Below are positions 48,531 to 57,639 of a stretch of DNA of 64,000 nucleotides, piece by piece. The notes beneath the pieces are model-generated. The model made no database searches and had not been told where the DNA came from. It saw nothing but the letters and a program-made list of their open reading frames with translations. Every line of letters starts with the position of its first letter. Positions within the stretch are counted from its first letter, which is position 1. The stretch covers positions 1 through 64,000 of the forward strand of contig JAKOWB010000447.1 in assembly GCA_029781795.1 (NCBI GenBank). The letters are read 5' to 3'. Position numbers and translations under genes: made by a program. The DNA is from Pseudomonadota bacterium (lineage in GTDB: Bacteria > Pseudomonadota > Alphaproteobacteria > Kiloniellales > JACOMY01).

Positions 48531-49229
48531 ATGCTGGGCCTGACCATGGCGGCAGCGCCAGGCGCAGTGCCAACGCTGCTGACGGGCGGTGACTCGGAGG
48601 CCATGGCCTGCCTCGAGCGCGTGGTCTGGCCGGCGAGAATGCAGGCCAGCGAGGAAACGATCCGCGAGCGCCTGGCCCGTGGGCACGAGATGCTCGCCCT
48701 GCCCTCGCCCGATGGCCTGGCCGGCGCGGTCTGCTATGTGCCGACGGCGCAGACACCACGCAACCGCGGCCACCTGCCCGCCAACTATGGCGAACTCGTC
48801 GGCCTGTCGTCCAGCGCGCCGGTGCGGTCGCTCTTCATCTACAATCTGGCGGTTCGCCCCGACCAGCGCGGCAGCCAGGTGGTCTGGACCCTGCTGGTCG
48901 CCCTGCTGGCGCGGTGCCGCGCCCTCGGCGGACGCTGGCTCGTCGGCAACAGCCGCTGCACGTCCTATGCCGGCGGGACGATGCCCGGCGGGCAGCCGGT
49001 CCCGCCGGACCCGGTCTTCCGCGCCGCCATCGATCGCTGGGCGGCGAGCGGGCAACGGCCGGCCGAGCACCTGCTGCTGCGGGATCCGCTGCTGCGGTTC
49101 TACGGCAAGATTCTGGGGTGCAGCTTCCAGCGGCTGGTGCCGGGATTCGCCCCGGGCGACGCGCCCTCGGGCGGGTTCCACGTCATCTGCGTCAAGGACC
49201 TGAGCGAGCTGCGCGGCCTGCTGACCTAA
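48531..49229 (+). CDS. GNAT-like acyltransferase (2)
   Basis: 232 residues from ATG 48531, 37 bases after the P450. Homologous to GNAT 1 along most of its length: ACLERVVWPARMQASEETI, SAPVRSLFIYNLAVRPDQRG, RWLVGNSRCTSYAGG, RDPLLRFYGK. Probably arose by duplication around the P450. Its stop overlaps the convergent nadE stop by 2 bases. Substrate unknown. Confidence 0.7.
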   Translation: MLGLTMAAAPGAVPTLLTGGDSEAMACLERVVWPARMQASEETIRERLARGHEMLALPSPDGLAGAVCYVPTAQTPRNRGHLPANYGELVGLSSSAPVRSLFIYNLAVRPDQRGSQVVWTLLVALLARCRALGGRWLVGNSRCTSYAGGTMPGGQPVPPDPVFRAAIDRWAASGQRPAEHLLLRDPLLRFYGKILGCSFQRLVPGFAPGDAPSGGFHVICVKDLSELRGLLT

Positions 49230-50920
49230 CTGCGCGGCGCGCGGAAGCCGTTGGTGATGGGATAGCGCCGCTCGCGCGACAGGTTGCGCCGGGTGATCTT
49301 GACGCCCGGCGCCGCCTGGCGGCGCTTGTACTCGGCGCCGTCCAGCATCTTCCAGACCCGCAGCACCGTGGCGCGCGGGTGTCCCTCGTCGACCAGGGTC
49401 TCGACCGTCGCCTCCCGCTCGATCAGTCCCGCGAGAATGGCATCGAGCTGGTCATAGGGCGGCAGCGTGTCCTGGTCGGTCTGGTTCGGCTTCAACTCGG
49501 CCGTCGGCGCCTTGGTGATGATGCGCTCGGGAATGACCCGGCCGGCTGGCCCCAGCGCACCCCGCGGGTGATGCTGGTTGCGCCAGTTGCTGAGGGCATA
49601 GACCTCGGTCTTGTAGACGTCCTTCAGTACGTTGAAGCCGCCGCACATGTCGCCATAGAGCGTGGCGTAGCCGACGCTCATCTCGGACTTGTTGCCGGTG
49701 GAGAGCACCATGGGTCCCAGCTTGTTGCTGAGCGCCATGAGTGTCAGCCCGCGGGCGCGCGCCTGGATGTTCTCCTCGGCGATGTTGGGCGCGAGGCCGT
49801 CGAACAGCGGCTTCAGCATGCTGCCGAACGCCTGCATCGCCGGCTCGATCGACACGCTGTCGAGACGGATGCCCAGCAACGAGGCGCATTCGGCGGCATC
49901 GTCCAGGCTGTCCTGGCTGGTATAGGGCGAGGGCAGCATCACGCAGCGCACACGATCGGGGCCCAGCGCGTCGGCAGCGACGGCGGCGGAAATGGCGGAG
50001 TCGATGCCGCCGGAGAGGCCAAGGATGATGCCGGGAAAGCCGTTCTTGTTCACATAGTCGCCGAGACCCAGCATCAGCGCGCGGTAGATCTGCTCCATCC
50101 CCTCGGCCGGCTTCACCAGCGGCGCCTCGCGGCAGCGCCAGCCCGACCCCTGACGCTCCCAGCGGGTGATGGCGAGGCTGACCTCGAAAGCCGGCATCTG
50201 CCCGGCGAGCGCGCAGTCGGCCTGCAGCACGAAGGAGGCACCGTCGAACACCAGCTCGTCCTGGCCGCCGACCTGGTTCAGATAGACCAGCGGCAGGCCG
50301 GACTCGGTGACCCGCGCCACGGCGAGCTGCAGGCGCTCGTCCAGCTTGTCGTGCTCGAAGGGCGAGCCGTTGGGCACCAGCAGGATCTCGGCGCCGGTCT
50401 CGGCCAGCGCCTCGGCGCTGTCCGGCGTCCACATGTCCTCGCAGATCATCACGCCCAGGCGCACGCCGCGTACATTGATCGGGCCCGGCAGGGGACCGGC
50501 GACGAAGACCCGCTTCTCGTCGAACACGCCATAGTTCGGCAGGTCGTGCTTGTCCCGCCGCGTGGCAATGCGGCCCTGGTCCAGGTAGAGCACGGAGTTG
50601 GTGACCCTTGGCCGGGGACGCCCCTCGGCCGGGATCGCCTCGCACCAGGGCGTGGCGAGCAGCACGGCGGGGCCGCCGTCGGCGGTTTCCACCGCCAGGC
50701 TTTCGGCGGCGTGCTTCAGAGCGGTCAGGAAAGCCGGCTTGCAGACCAGGTCCTCCGGCGGATAGCCCGAAAGCGCCAGCTCGGTCGTCATCAGAACATC
50801 GGCACCAGCGGCCGCCGCGGCTGCCCTTGCCTGGCGGATCAGGGCGAGGTTGCCGGCGACGTCGCCGACGGTCGGGTTCAGCTGTGCCAGGGCGATGACA
50901 AGGCGGTCGGGTGCGGTCAT
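49226..50920 (-). CDS. nadE: Glutamine-dependent NAD+ synthetase
   Basis: Last step of NAD synthesis, 564 residues with two domains. The N-terminal nitrilase-type glutaminase has Glu in ELALSGYPPEDL and catalytic Cys in VMICEDMWTP. The C-terminal synthetase has the PP-loop GLSGGIDSAISAAVA and STGNKSEMSVGYATLYGD. Housekeeping gene placed between the GNAT-P450 cassette and ATP-grasp 9. Confidence 0.96.
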   Translation of the reverse strand: MTAPDRLVIALAQLNPTVGDVAGNLALIRQARAAAAAAGADVLMTTELALSGYPPEDLVCKPAFLTALKHAAESLAVETADGGPAVLLATPWCEAIPAEGRPRPRVTNSVLYLDQGRIATRRDKHDLPNYGVFDEKRVFVAGPLPGPINVRGVRLGVMICEDMWTPDSAEALAETGAEILLVPNGSPFEHDKLDERLQLAVARVTESGLPLVYLNQVGGQDELVFDGASFVLQADCALAGQMPAFEVSLAITRWERQGSGWRCREAPLVKPAEGMEQIYRALMLGLGDYVNKNGFPGIILGLSGGIDSAISAAVAADALGPDRVRCVMLPSPYTSQDSLDDAAECASLLGIRLDSVSIEPAMQAFGSMLKPLFDGLAPNIAEENIQARARGLTLMALSNKLGPMVLSTGNKSEMSVGYATLYGDMCGGFNVLKDVYKTEVYALSNWRNQHHPRGALGPAGRVIPERIITKAPTAELKPNQTDQDTLPPYDQLDAILAGLIEREATVETLVDEGHPRATVLRVWKMLDGAEYKRRQAAPGVKITRRNLSRERRYPITNGFRAPRS

Positions 50921-50976
50921 GTGGCTAGATAAGCCCTCCGGCCACGACGCGGCAAGGCGGCGCGGACTTGGCTTGG

Positions 50977-51819
50977 CTACTCTGCGAAATCGTCGAGGCC
51001 CGGCGCCAGACGCCGGCAGATCTCGTAGTCGTCGGGAAACATGACATCCTCGCCGTAGGGCGTGCGGTTGGCGTCGATCACATGGGCGCCATCACTGGCC
51101 TCGATGACATCGAACTTGCCATAGTCGAAACCCAGCGCCGCGCGCCGGGCATGGGCCGCCTCGGTGACGGTCTCTTCGAGCGGCAAGTCCTCAGCATTAT
51201 GGCCACTCCGCAGCACCTCGCTGTTGCCGGCTATGGGGCTGACGACGCCGCGCTTGCCGAGAAAGTACCAGAGCTCCACCCGGTTCCGGACCCCGCCCCG
51301 TGCGCCGAAGAAGCGCTCGACCACCAGCCCCGGTGCACGCCATATCCAAGGCGGCACAGCAGCCTTGTCAGGCAGGACGAAGTACTGGCCGCCAGGCAGG
51401 CGCCGGGTCCAACGTGCCGGCAGTCGCTCAGCGAGCCACGCTGCCGCGACTTCGGTGCGCGAGCGAAGATATGCTTCCGGCCGCCCGTAGTAGTTCAGGT
51501 TCGTCTTCACGATGACCGGGCCATCATAGGCGTCGTCGCGCGCCACCAGATTGCCACTGACCCGCCGGCGGGAGATGTCGGCCGTCCGCTCATTGAGCCG
51601 GATCGGGAAGTCTTCCATCAGGGCCAGATAGTCGTCGGGCACCCTGGTCAAGTCGACGTGCAGCAGGCAGGCGTCCGCCCGCGGTGGAGGGCGGAGGCCC
51701 TGATGCACCGTGATGGTCCGCCCCTCCGCCCGCCAGTACGGCAGGATATGGCTCAACAGGCTGCCCGGGGGCAAACCCTGCCGGGCATGTGTCAGAACGA
51801 CAAGGGAGCGAATCCGCAT
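50977..51819 (-). CDS. ATP-grasp-like protein, short paralogue (9)
   Basis: 280 residues from ATG 51819 (ATG 51867 would add 16). Motifs: LVVLTHARQGL 6-16, LHVDLTRVPDDY, DISRRRV 81-87, YDGPVIVKTNLN 98-109, LVVERF, WYFLGKRG, GFDYGKFDV 230-238, VIDANRTP 247-254. The residue after FD is Val, not Tyr/Phe. It stands alone on the far side of nadE, 56 bases upstream of it on the same strand, showing that the family is spread over 17 kb. Confidence 0.71.
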   Translation of the reverse strand: MRIRSLVVLTHARQGLPPGSLLSHILPYWRAEGRTITVHQGLRPPPRADACLLHVDLTRVPDDYLALMEDFPIRLNERTADISRRRVSGNLVARDDAYDGPVIVKTNLNYYGRPEAYLRSRTEVAAAWLAERLPARWTRRLPGGQYFVLPDKAAVPPWIWRAPGLVVERFFGARGGVRNRVELWYFLGKRGVVSPIAGNSEVLRSGHNAEDLPLEETVTEAAHARRAALGFDYGKFDVIEASDGAHVIDANRTPYGEDVMFPDDYEICRRLAPGLDDFAE

Positions 51820-51958
51820 ATCTGCCGCAGCTTGAGCCCTTGTTCCGGGACTCCGCGCGCGAGCCATGCCGATGCTGCCGGAAGCCCCTGACCCTGGTGA
51901 GGTGGTATTGTAGCAGCCGCCGGCCCATATCTGCGCCGCCCTAAGGAGCCCTGCTGCA

Positions 51959-53164
51959 ATGGATGCCGCCAGTCTTGCCGCCGATCCGCGTTTCCTGCCG
52001 CTTGCCCAATGGCTGACCGAGGCGGGCGAGCGCGCGCGCGGCGCCGGCGAGGTACTGGAAGGCTATGCCGAGCGGTTGATGGCCGCCGGCCTGCCGCTGG
52101 TGCGGGCCTCGACCCACATCCAGACGCTGCACAGCGAGCGGACGGGAATCGGCCGGGTCTGGCGGCAGGGCCAGAGCACAGTGGAGCAGCACTACGACTA
52201 CTCCGCCGACGTCGATCACGCCTACGACAGCAGTCCGATCAAGACGGTGCACGACACCCGCAAGTGGCTGTCGCTCTGGCCGCAGAAAGAGGATACGGCC
52301 TATTCGATCCTGCCGGATCTCAGGGCGCAGGGCATCACGCACTACCTCGTGGCACCGCTGTTCTACTCCGATGGCGAGGTACATGCCGTCACCTTCGCGA
52401 CCGACCGGCCCGAGGGTTTCGGCGACGACGACCTGTTGCTGCTGAAAAGGCTGCAGCCGCTCTACAGCCGCATCCTGGAGCTGAAGACCCTGCACCGCAT
52501 GCTGACCGAGGTGCTGAGCATCTATGTCGGGCGCGAGCCGGGCGGCCGCATCCTGGCCGGCCAGGTGCGGCGCGGCGACGTCACGCAGCTCGCCGCCGCC
52601 ATGCTCTACGTCGATCTGCGCGGCTTCACCCAGCTCTCCAACGAGATGGACGATACCAGCCTGGTGGCGTTGCTGAACCGTTACTTCGACTGCTTCGTGC
52701 CGCCGGTCGTCGCGCAGGGCGGCGAGGTGCTGAAGTTCATCGGCGATGCCGTGCTGGCGATCTTCCCGCAGCCCGAGGGCGAAGCGCCGGTGAAGGAGCC
52801 ACGCCTGCGCGCGCTGGCCGCCGCCGAGGAGGGCCTCGCCAACCTGGCCCGCATGAACCTTGAGACGCGGCCAGCCGAGCGGCCGCTGAAGGCCGGCGTG
52901 GCCCTGCACCTGGGGCGCGTCGCCTATGGCAACGTCGGCTCGGTGGAGCGGCAGGATTTCACTGTCATCGGGCGCGACGTGAATCTGGTCAGTCGCCTCG
53001 CCGCGCTCTGCGCCCGCACCGAGCAGGCGCTGCTGATGTCGGCGCGCTTCGCGCAGGGACTCAAGCGTCCGCTGCAGGCCATGGGGCCCTTCCGCCTTAA
53101 GGGCTTCACGGAACGCCAGCGCGTCTACACGCTGCTCGAGGCGTTCGCCGCCGACGCCGCCTAG
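51959..53164 (+). CDS. Class III adenylate cyclase
   Basis: 401 residues. N-terminal region (about 30-185) looks like a GAF-type sensor but is not firmly assigned. The cyclase domain from about 212 has metal Asp219 (YVDLRGFTQLS) and Asp263 (FIGDAVLAIF), adenine-selecting Lys259 and Asp333 (RQDFTVIG), and transition-state Asn342 and Arg346 (RDVNLVSRL), so it should be active on ATP. No membrane segment. Stop overlaps the convergent glycosyltransferase stop in CTAG. Confidence 0.92.
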   Translation: MDAASLAADPRFLPLAQWLTEAGERARGAGEVLEGYAERLMAAGLPLVRASTHIQTLHSERTGIGRVWRQGQSTVEQHYDYSADVDHAYDSSPIKTVHDTRKWLSLWPQKEDTAYSILPDLRAQGITHYLVAPLFYSDGEVHAVTFATDRPEGFGDDDLLLLKRLQPLYSRILELKTLHRMLTEVLSIYVGREPGGRILAGQVRRGDVTQLAAAMLYVDLRGFTQLSNEMDDTSLVALLNRYFDCFVPPVVAQGGEVLKFIGDAVLAIFPQPEGEAPVKEPRLRALAAAEEGLANLARMNLETRPAERPLKAGVALHLGRVAYGNVGSVERQDFTVIGRDVNLVSRLAALCARTEQALLMSARFAQGLKRPLQAMGPFRLKGFTERQRVYTLLEAFAADAA

Positions 53165-54111
53165 ACCCGGCCGAGCAGGCGGACGAGGCGCTGCCGCAGC
53201 CGCCAGATGCGCGAGCGCTCCATGAAGGCGGCACGCGCTTCGGCCCGGCGCGTACGCGCCTGCTCCTGCGCCAGCGTGCGCCGCATGGCATCGAGCGTCG
53301 TCGCCTCGGCCTTGTCGCGCGCCGCACGCTCCACTGCGGCCAGACGCAGCAGTCCCTCGCCGGCCATCGCCAGGCTCCGCGCGGCGAAATCGGCCCGCCA
53401 CAGCGGATCACGCGCGCGATCGGCATAGCGGCGCGTCTCCTCCAGCCGGCGCTCGATCGTCATGTCACGGCGCAGGGAGTTGGGCAGGCAGACGGCGGTC
53501 ACCGCGAAACGCGATGCCACGGTCAGGCCAGGGTGGCGCAGGAACTTGCACCACATGTGAAGGTCGCTCCACTCGCCCGGGGGTGGGCTCGTCCAGCCCT
53601 CCGGCAGGGCCCTGTAGGCCGCGAGCCGATAGCCGACCGTGGTCGGGCTGGCGAGGTTGCCGCGCCCGGCGAGCAGCGTCGCGCGGACCTGTGGATCGGC
53701 CAGGCTGCCGGGCATCGGCGCGATCCTGCCGTCAGGCGCGATGACGACGTGCAGCACATTGCCAAAGTCCGCGTGGCGCAGCAGCGCATCCATCTCTTCG
53801 AGGTGATTCTCGAGCCAGAGGTCGTCATCGCCGATCTGGCAGACGTAGGTTCCGCGCGCCTCCTGCAGTGCCTGGTGCCGCCACTTCTCGCCACGAAGAC
53901 CGCTTTTGGGATGGGCCAGCACGCGCAGGCGCGTATCCTCGGCCGCCAGGCGCTCGGCATAGGCGACGGTCGCCGGCGGCGCCCCGTCGCAGATGATGAA
54001 GAGCTCGAAGTCGCTGCGGGTCTGTTCCAGAACCGAGGCAACCGCGAAGGGCAGCAGTTCCGGGCCGCGGTGAACCGGAACCATGACCGTGAAGGTCGGG
54101 TCGCGTTCCAT
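53161..54111 (-). CDS. Family 2 glycosyltransferase A
   Basis: GT-A glycosyltransferase, 316 residues: VMVPVHRGPELLPFAVASVL at the N-terminus, CDGAPP, and the nucleotide-sugar/metal motif GDDD 94-97. The C-terminal third is a basic helical tail (ARAAFMERSRIWRLRQRLVR) that may bind membrane. Begins 2 bases after the Gfo/Idh stop. Closely related to glycosyltransferase B at 56674-57639 (shared LPNSLRR, LRGE-WRH, GDDD). Acceptor unknown. Confidence 0.86.
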   Translation of the reverse strand: MERDPTFTVMVPVHRGPELLPFAVASVLEQTRSDFELFIICDGAPPATVAYAERLAAEDTRLRVLAHPKSGLRGEKWRHQALQEARGTYVCQIGDDDLWLENHLEEMDALLRHADFGNVLHVVIAPDGRIAPMPGSLADPQVRATLLAGRGNLASPTTVGYRLAAYRALPEGWTSPPPGEWSDLHMWCKFLRHPGLTVASRFAVTAVCLPNSLRRDMTIERRLEETRRYADRARDPLWRADFAARSLAMAGEGLLRLAAVERAARDKAEATTLDAMRRTLAQEQARTRRAEARAAFMERSRIWRLRQRLVRLLGRV

Positions 54112-54113
54112 CC

Positions 54114-55040
54114 TCAGCCTCCCGCCAGGCCCGCGGCCACGCGGATCTCCTCCAGGCGCTCGGCGACCAGCAGCTCGTCCGCCAGGGAGCTGAGCGGCGG
54201 CGGCCCGCCGGCCAGGTAGTCGAGGAAGGCCACCACCTCGGCCCGCAGCGGCATGTCCTGCGACAGCGGAAGGTGCTCCTCGCGCGCCGCCGCGCCCGGC
54301 CCGCCCTGGCGGAGCGTCAAGGCCTCGTCATGGGAACCGCCGAGTTCGGCCGTCGCCGTACTGCCGACCAGCACCACGGACCGCCGCTGGACCGGTTGCA
54401 GGATGGAGTACTCCAACAGTACCTGGGGCGAGGCCACGTCGTTCGCGCACAGGCGGGCGAAGACCGCGCCGTCGCGCCGCGCGGGCAGCAGAGCCGCCGC
54501 CTCGCGCAGCGGCGGAATCCCGCCCAGCAGGTGCAGTGTCATGGAAAGGGCGTGCGGCAGCAGGATGGTCGCGGCATCCACATCCTGATGCGGATTCCCC
54601 CAGCCGAGCTGCCGTATCTGCAGCGCCAGGGGCCGGCCCAGGCGGCCCCGTTCCAGCAGCGAGCGCAGTGCCATCACGCCGGGATGGTAGCGCCATTTGT
54701 GCATGACGAAGAGGCGCTCGGGCTTCGAGGCGGCGATTCGCCTGGCCGCGGCCAGGTCATGGCCCAGCGGCTTCTCGCAGAAGATCGGCCGGTCGCGGCG
54801 CAGCAGCGCAGTCACCACCGCCTCGTGGGTGACGGTGGGCGTCGCGACCAGATAGCCGTCCTGTGGCGGCAAGACTGCCAGCGACGGATGCCAGCTCGCC
54901 GCGCCCAGCGCCAGGGCGTCCGCGCGGGTGGCGTCGTCCAGCGTGACCACGGCGACACGCGCGCCCAGCGCCACCAGGTCGCGCAGGATGTTGCGGCCCC
55001 AGCGGCCGCAGCCAACCAGGCCAATCCTGGCAGCGCTCAC
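54114..55040 (-). CDS. Gfo/Idh/MocA family oxidoreductase
   Basis: NAD(P)-dependent sugar dehydrogenase type, 308 residues. Rossmann motif GLVGCGRWGRNILRD, ATPTVTHEAVVTALL, the family EKP motif (FCEKPLGHDL) with catalytic Lys, and a C-terminal beta-sheet domain. The GTG at 55040 lies in a GTGA overlap with the RmlC-like stop, so I prefer it to the GTG at 55046. Oxidises or reduces a sugar in the same pathway as its neighbours. Confidence 0.88.
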   Translation of the reverse strand: MSAARIGLVGCGRWGRNILRDLVALGARVAVVTLDDATRADALALGAASWHPSLAVLPPQDGYLVATPTVTHEAVVTALLRRDRPIFCEKPLGHDLAAARRIAASKPERLFVMHKWRYHPGVMALRSLLERGRLGRPLALQIRQLGWGNPHQDVDAATILLPHALSMTLHLLGGIPPLREAAALLPARRDGAVFARLCANDVASPQVLLEYSILQPVQRRSVVLVGSTATAELGGSHDEALTLRQGGPGAAAREEHLPLSQDMPLRAEVVAFLDYLAGGPPPLSSLADELLVAERLEEIRVAAGLAGG

Positions 55041-55600
55041 GCGCACCGCGCCAGGGCGCCCGCGTAGTCGCGCAACAGCGCATCCAGATCGCCGGCTTCC
55101 CGGTCGCGCGCCGACAGGATCGGGTCACGGCACGGCCAGCTGAGACCAAGGCCGGGATCGTCGAAGCGACAGCCCAGGTCGTCCACCGGGTCCCAGCCAC
55201 GGTCGACGGCCAGGAGCATGGTTGCCGCGACCGGCGCCAGCAGGCCGTGCGCCACGCCAGGCGGTATCCGCAATCCCGTTGGCATCTCGGCATCCAGCGT
55301 CAGCATGGCCGACTTGCCCTGCTTCCACGGCCGCCCGCCGGGGCCTCGCAGATCCTTGAGGCCGATCTGCATCCTGCCGGCGACCACGCAGAGGAAGTCG
55401 GCGTGACGATGGTGCACGTGGACCCCGCGCAGGCTGTTGGGCGCGCAGTGCAGCAGGGTGACCTGTTGCGCGGCCACCCCTTCCGGCCAGGCCGCGCGCC
55501 ATACCTCCATGAGGCTGCCACGCGCGTCGCGATGCTGCTCGAGCCGGCGCAAGGCAACGCCGGGGATCTCCGTCAACGACGGCGGGAGAGGCTCATTCAT
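55037..55600 (-). CDS. RmlC-like sugar epimerase/isomerase A
   Basis: Cupin of the dTDP-4-dehydrorhamnose 3,5-epimerase family, 187 residues from ATG 55600. The RGxH motif with the likely catalytic His is present (RGVHVHH, His61), and IPPGVAHG and the C-terminal CRFDDPGLGLSWP fit the fold. Related to B (57636-58223), which has Arg at this site. Co-transcribed with Gfo/Idh and glycosyltransferase A. Substrate sugar unknown. Confidence 0.82.
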   Translation of the reverse strand: MNEPLPPSLTEIPGVALRRLEQHRDARGSLMEVWRAAWPEGVAAQQVTLLHCAPNSLRGVHVHHRHADFLCVVAGRMQIGLKDLRGPGGRPWKQGKSAMLTLDAEMPTGLRIPPGVAHGLLAPVAATMLLAVDRGWDPVDDLGCRFDDPGLGLSWPCRDPILSARDREAGDLDALLRDYAGALARCA

Positions 55601-55749
55601 GGAGGCAGGGTGCCATCGCTCCGCCCGGCCTGCCAATCGCTGCGACGGACGACGCCGCCGGCGACCGGCCCGGCGGCGGGCCGGCCGCTCGCCGCCGGGC
55701 AGTGGCCATGCTAGCGTTGCGCGGCGGGTCGGTCGGGAGGGGGTGAGTC

Positions 55750-56538
55750 ATGCGGATCACGGTTCGCGTCGTCTCAGCGCTGGCACTGGCACTGCTGCTA
55801 TCCATCGCGCCCCGGGCGCCAAAGGCGGACGTCGCCTCGGACAAGGCCGCGGCCCGCCAGGCCCTGGCGGAACAGGCCGTTGCGACCTTCGAGCACCTGC
55901 AGGAGGTGGCTCGCATGCTCGAGGACGCCACGGCCTATGCCTTCATCTGGGAGACCGGCTTCGGCCCGGTGGTGACGACGCTGCCACGGCAGAAGGTCGA
56001 CGCTTTCGTCAACTATCTGCAGGTCGAGATGCTGCTGAACGGCCGTGCGCCGGACCAGGCCAAGATCGCCAGGGCCGCCGCGGTCCTCGGCATCGACGGC
56101 GTGCTGGTGGGGGCCATCCTGGGCGACCAGCAGGCCGTGCTGTCGGAGCAGGGTTCCGCCGGCGCGCACAAGCGGCTGGAGCGGATGGCGGCCCAGCACA
56201 GGCCAGCGCTGGAAGCCTTCGGCGCCGCGCTGGACGAGGAGCTGCAGTCCCTGCAGGCCGAGGCCGATCAGATCGCCGCCGCTACCACCTGGCCGCCGCC
56301 CAAGGCGGCGGGTAACGTCTTCTCGCCGGTACAGGTCGGCGGCATGACGATGGACTACTGCCTCAGCTTCGCTACCACCTGCGGCCAGCCGGCGGCCGAC
56401 GAGTTCTGCCGGCGCAACGGCTACACGCGGGCCGCCTCGTTCGACTGGAGCTATACCCGCCCGACCCGCACGCTGGTCAGCAACGAGACCTGCGACCAGG
56501 ACGGCTGCGGCGGCTACAACCGCATTACCTGCGAGTAG
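55750..56538 (+). CDS. Secreted protein with C-terminal Cys-rich domain
   Basis: 262 residues of unknown function. Signal peptide about 1-27 (VSALALALLLSIAPRAPKAD), an alpha-helical middle (30-180, with EQAVATFEHLQEVARMLED), and a compact C-terminal domain with six cysteines at 204, 211, 220, 248, 253 and 261, beginning MDYCLSFATTCGQPAADEFC. Similar Cys domains occur in other secreted alphaproteobacterial proteins; three disulfides are likely. The only plus-strand gene between two minus-strand sugar cassettes. GGGAGGGGG precedes the ATG. Confidence 0.75.
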   Translation: MRITVRVVSALALALLLSIAPRAPKADVASDKAAARQALAEQAVATFEHLQEVARMLEDATAYAFIWETGFGPVVTTLPRQKVDAFVNYLQVEMLLNGRAPDQAKIARAAAVLGIDGVLVGAILGDQQAVLSEQGSAGAHKRLERMAAQHRPALEAFGAALDEELQSLQAEADQIAAATTWPPPKAAGNVFSPVQVGGMTMDYCLSFATTCGQPAADEFCRRNGYTRAASFDWSYTRPTRTLVSNETCDQDGCGGYNRITCE

Positions 56539-56576
56539 CGGCCGCGCGCCAGCGGTCGCCTGCCTGCCCTGCTAGT

Positions 56577-56677
56577 GCATTTTCGAGCGAAGTGGACGCC
56601 GGTTCGCGTCAAGAAAATGCGTGAAATCAAGAGGTAGCTAGAGCGGCTCGATTCAATCAAAAGCGAAACCGCTCTAG
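56577..56677. repeat. Palindromic intergenic repeat element with two hairpins
   Basis: First hairpin: perfect arms GCATTTTC (56577-56584) and GAAAATGC (56613-56620). Second: CTAGAGCGG (56638-56646) and CCGCTCTAG (56669-56677). Between and around them the text matches a class of mosaic palindromes common between genes in alphaproteobacteria (RIME-like). The second arm overlaps the stop codon of glycosyltransferase B (56674-56676), so the element supplies that stop and may terminate both convergent genes. Confidence 0.7.
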
Positions 56678-57639
56678 GCGCGGCCCAGCAGGCGGGCCAG
56701 ACGCTGGCGCCAGCGCCAGAACCGAGAACGCTCGACGAAGGCGGCGCGGGCCTCGGCCCGGTTGGCGCGCCGCTGTGCCTGGCGCAGGGCCTTGCGCACA
56801 CTTTCCAGTTCCACGGCCAGCGCCGACGCCTGCCGCGCCGCGGCCTCGCGCCCGGCGGCCTGCAGGCGCAGCAGGCCCTGGCCGGCCTGCGCCAAGGCCG
56901 CGGCAGCATAGCTTGCCCGCCAGGCCGGGTCGGCGGCGTAGCCGGCGAAGCGGCGGCTCTCCTCGGCGCGCTGCTCGATACTGAACCCGCGCCTGAGCGA
57001 GTTGGGCAGGCAGATGGCGGTGACAGCGAAACGGGTGGCGAAGCGCAGCCCCGGCTGGCGCAGGAACTTGCGCCACATGAAGAGATCGCTCCAGAGGTCT
57101 GCCGGCGCCTGGCTCCAGCCTTCGGATAGCGCGCGATAGGCCTCCAGGCGGTAGCCGCTGCAGGTAGGCCCGGCGACGTTGTAGCGCTCTTCCAGCATGC
57201 GCCGGCGCACCGCCGGGTCGGCCAGATCGCCAACCACGGGCTCCGGGCGACCGTCGGGATGGGTGGTCACATGGATCGTGTTGCCGAAGTCCGCCTCGCG
57301 CAGCAGCTTGCCCATCTCCTCCAGGTGGTTAGGCAGCCAGATGTCGTCGTCGCCCAGCTGGCAGACGAAGCGGCCGCGCGCCTCCCGCAGCGCCGCGTGG
57401 CGCCAGATCTCGCCGCGCAGACCGGCCTTGGGATGGCTCCGGACCCGCAGGCGGGCATCGCCGGCCGCCGCCGCCTCGGCCAGGGCGATCGTGGCCGGCG
57501 GCGCGCCGTCGCCGATGACGAAGAGCTCGAAATCACCAAGGCGCTGCGCCTGGACGGAGGCAATGGCAAAGCGCAGCAGCTCGGGCCCGCGGTTCACCGG
57601 CAGGAGCACGGTGAAGAGCGGCACCGGAGCGCCGCTCAT
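56674..57639 (-). CDS. Family 2 glycosyltransferase B
   Basis: 321 residues, GT-A fold: VLLPVNRGPELLRFAIASV, GDGAPP, GDDDIW, LPNSLRR. The final EARAAFVERSRFWRWRQRL matches the tail of glycosyltransferase A, and the two align along their whole length, so they are paralogues from a local duplication. ATG 57639 overlaps the RmlC B stop (ATGA). Its last codons and stop lie inside a palindromic repeat. Confidence 0.86.
   Translation of the reverse strand: MSGAPVPLFTVLLPVNRGPELLRFAIASVQAQRLGDFELFVIGDGAPPATIALAEAAAAGDARLRVRSHPKAGLRGEIWRHAALREARGRFVCQLGDDDIWLPNHLEEMGKLLREADFGNTIHVTTHPDGRPEPVVGDLADPAVRRRMLEERYNVAGPTCSGYRLEAYRALSEGWSQAPADLWSDLFMWRKFLRQPGLRFATRFAVTAICLPNSLRRGFSIEQRAEESRRFAGYAADPAWRASYAAAALAQAGQGLLRLQAAGREAAARQASALAVELESVRKALRQAQRRANRAEARAAFVERSRFWRWRQRLARLLGRA

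Noticed and set aside
48914-50932. A 672-codon plus-strand open frame
   Set aside because: Antisense to nadE and overlaps the end of GNAT 2; composition is shadow-like.
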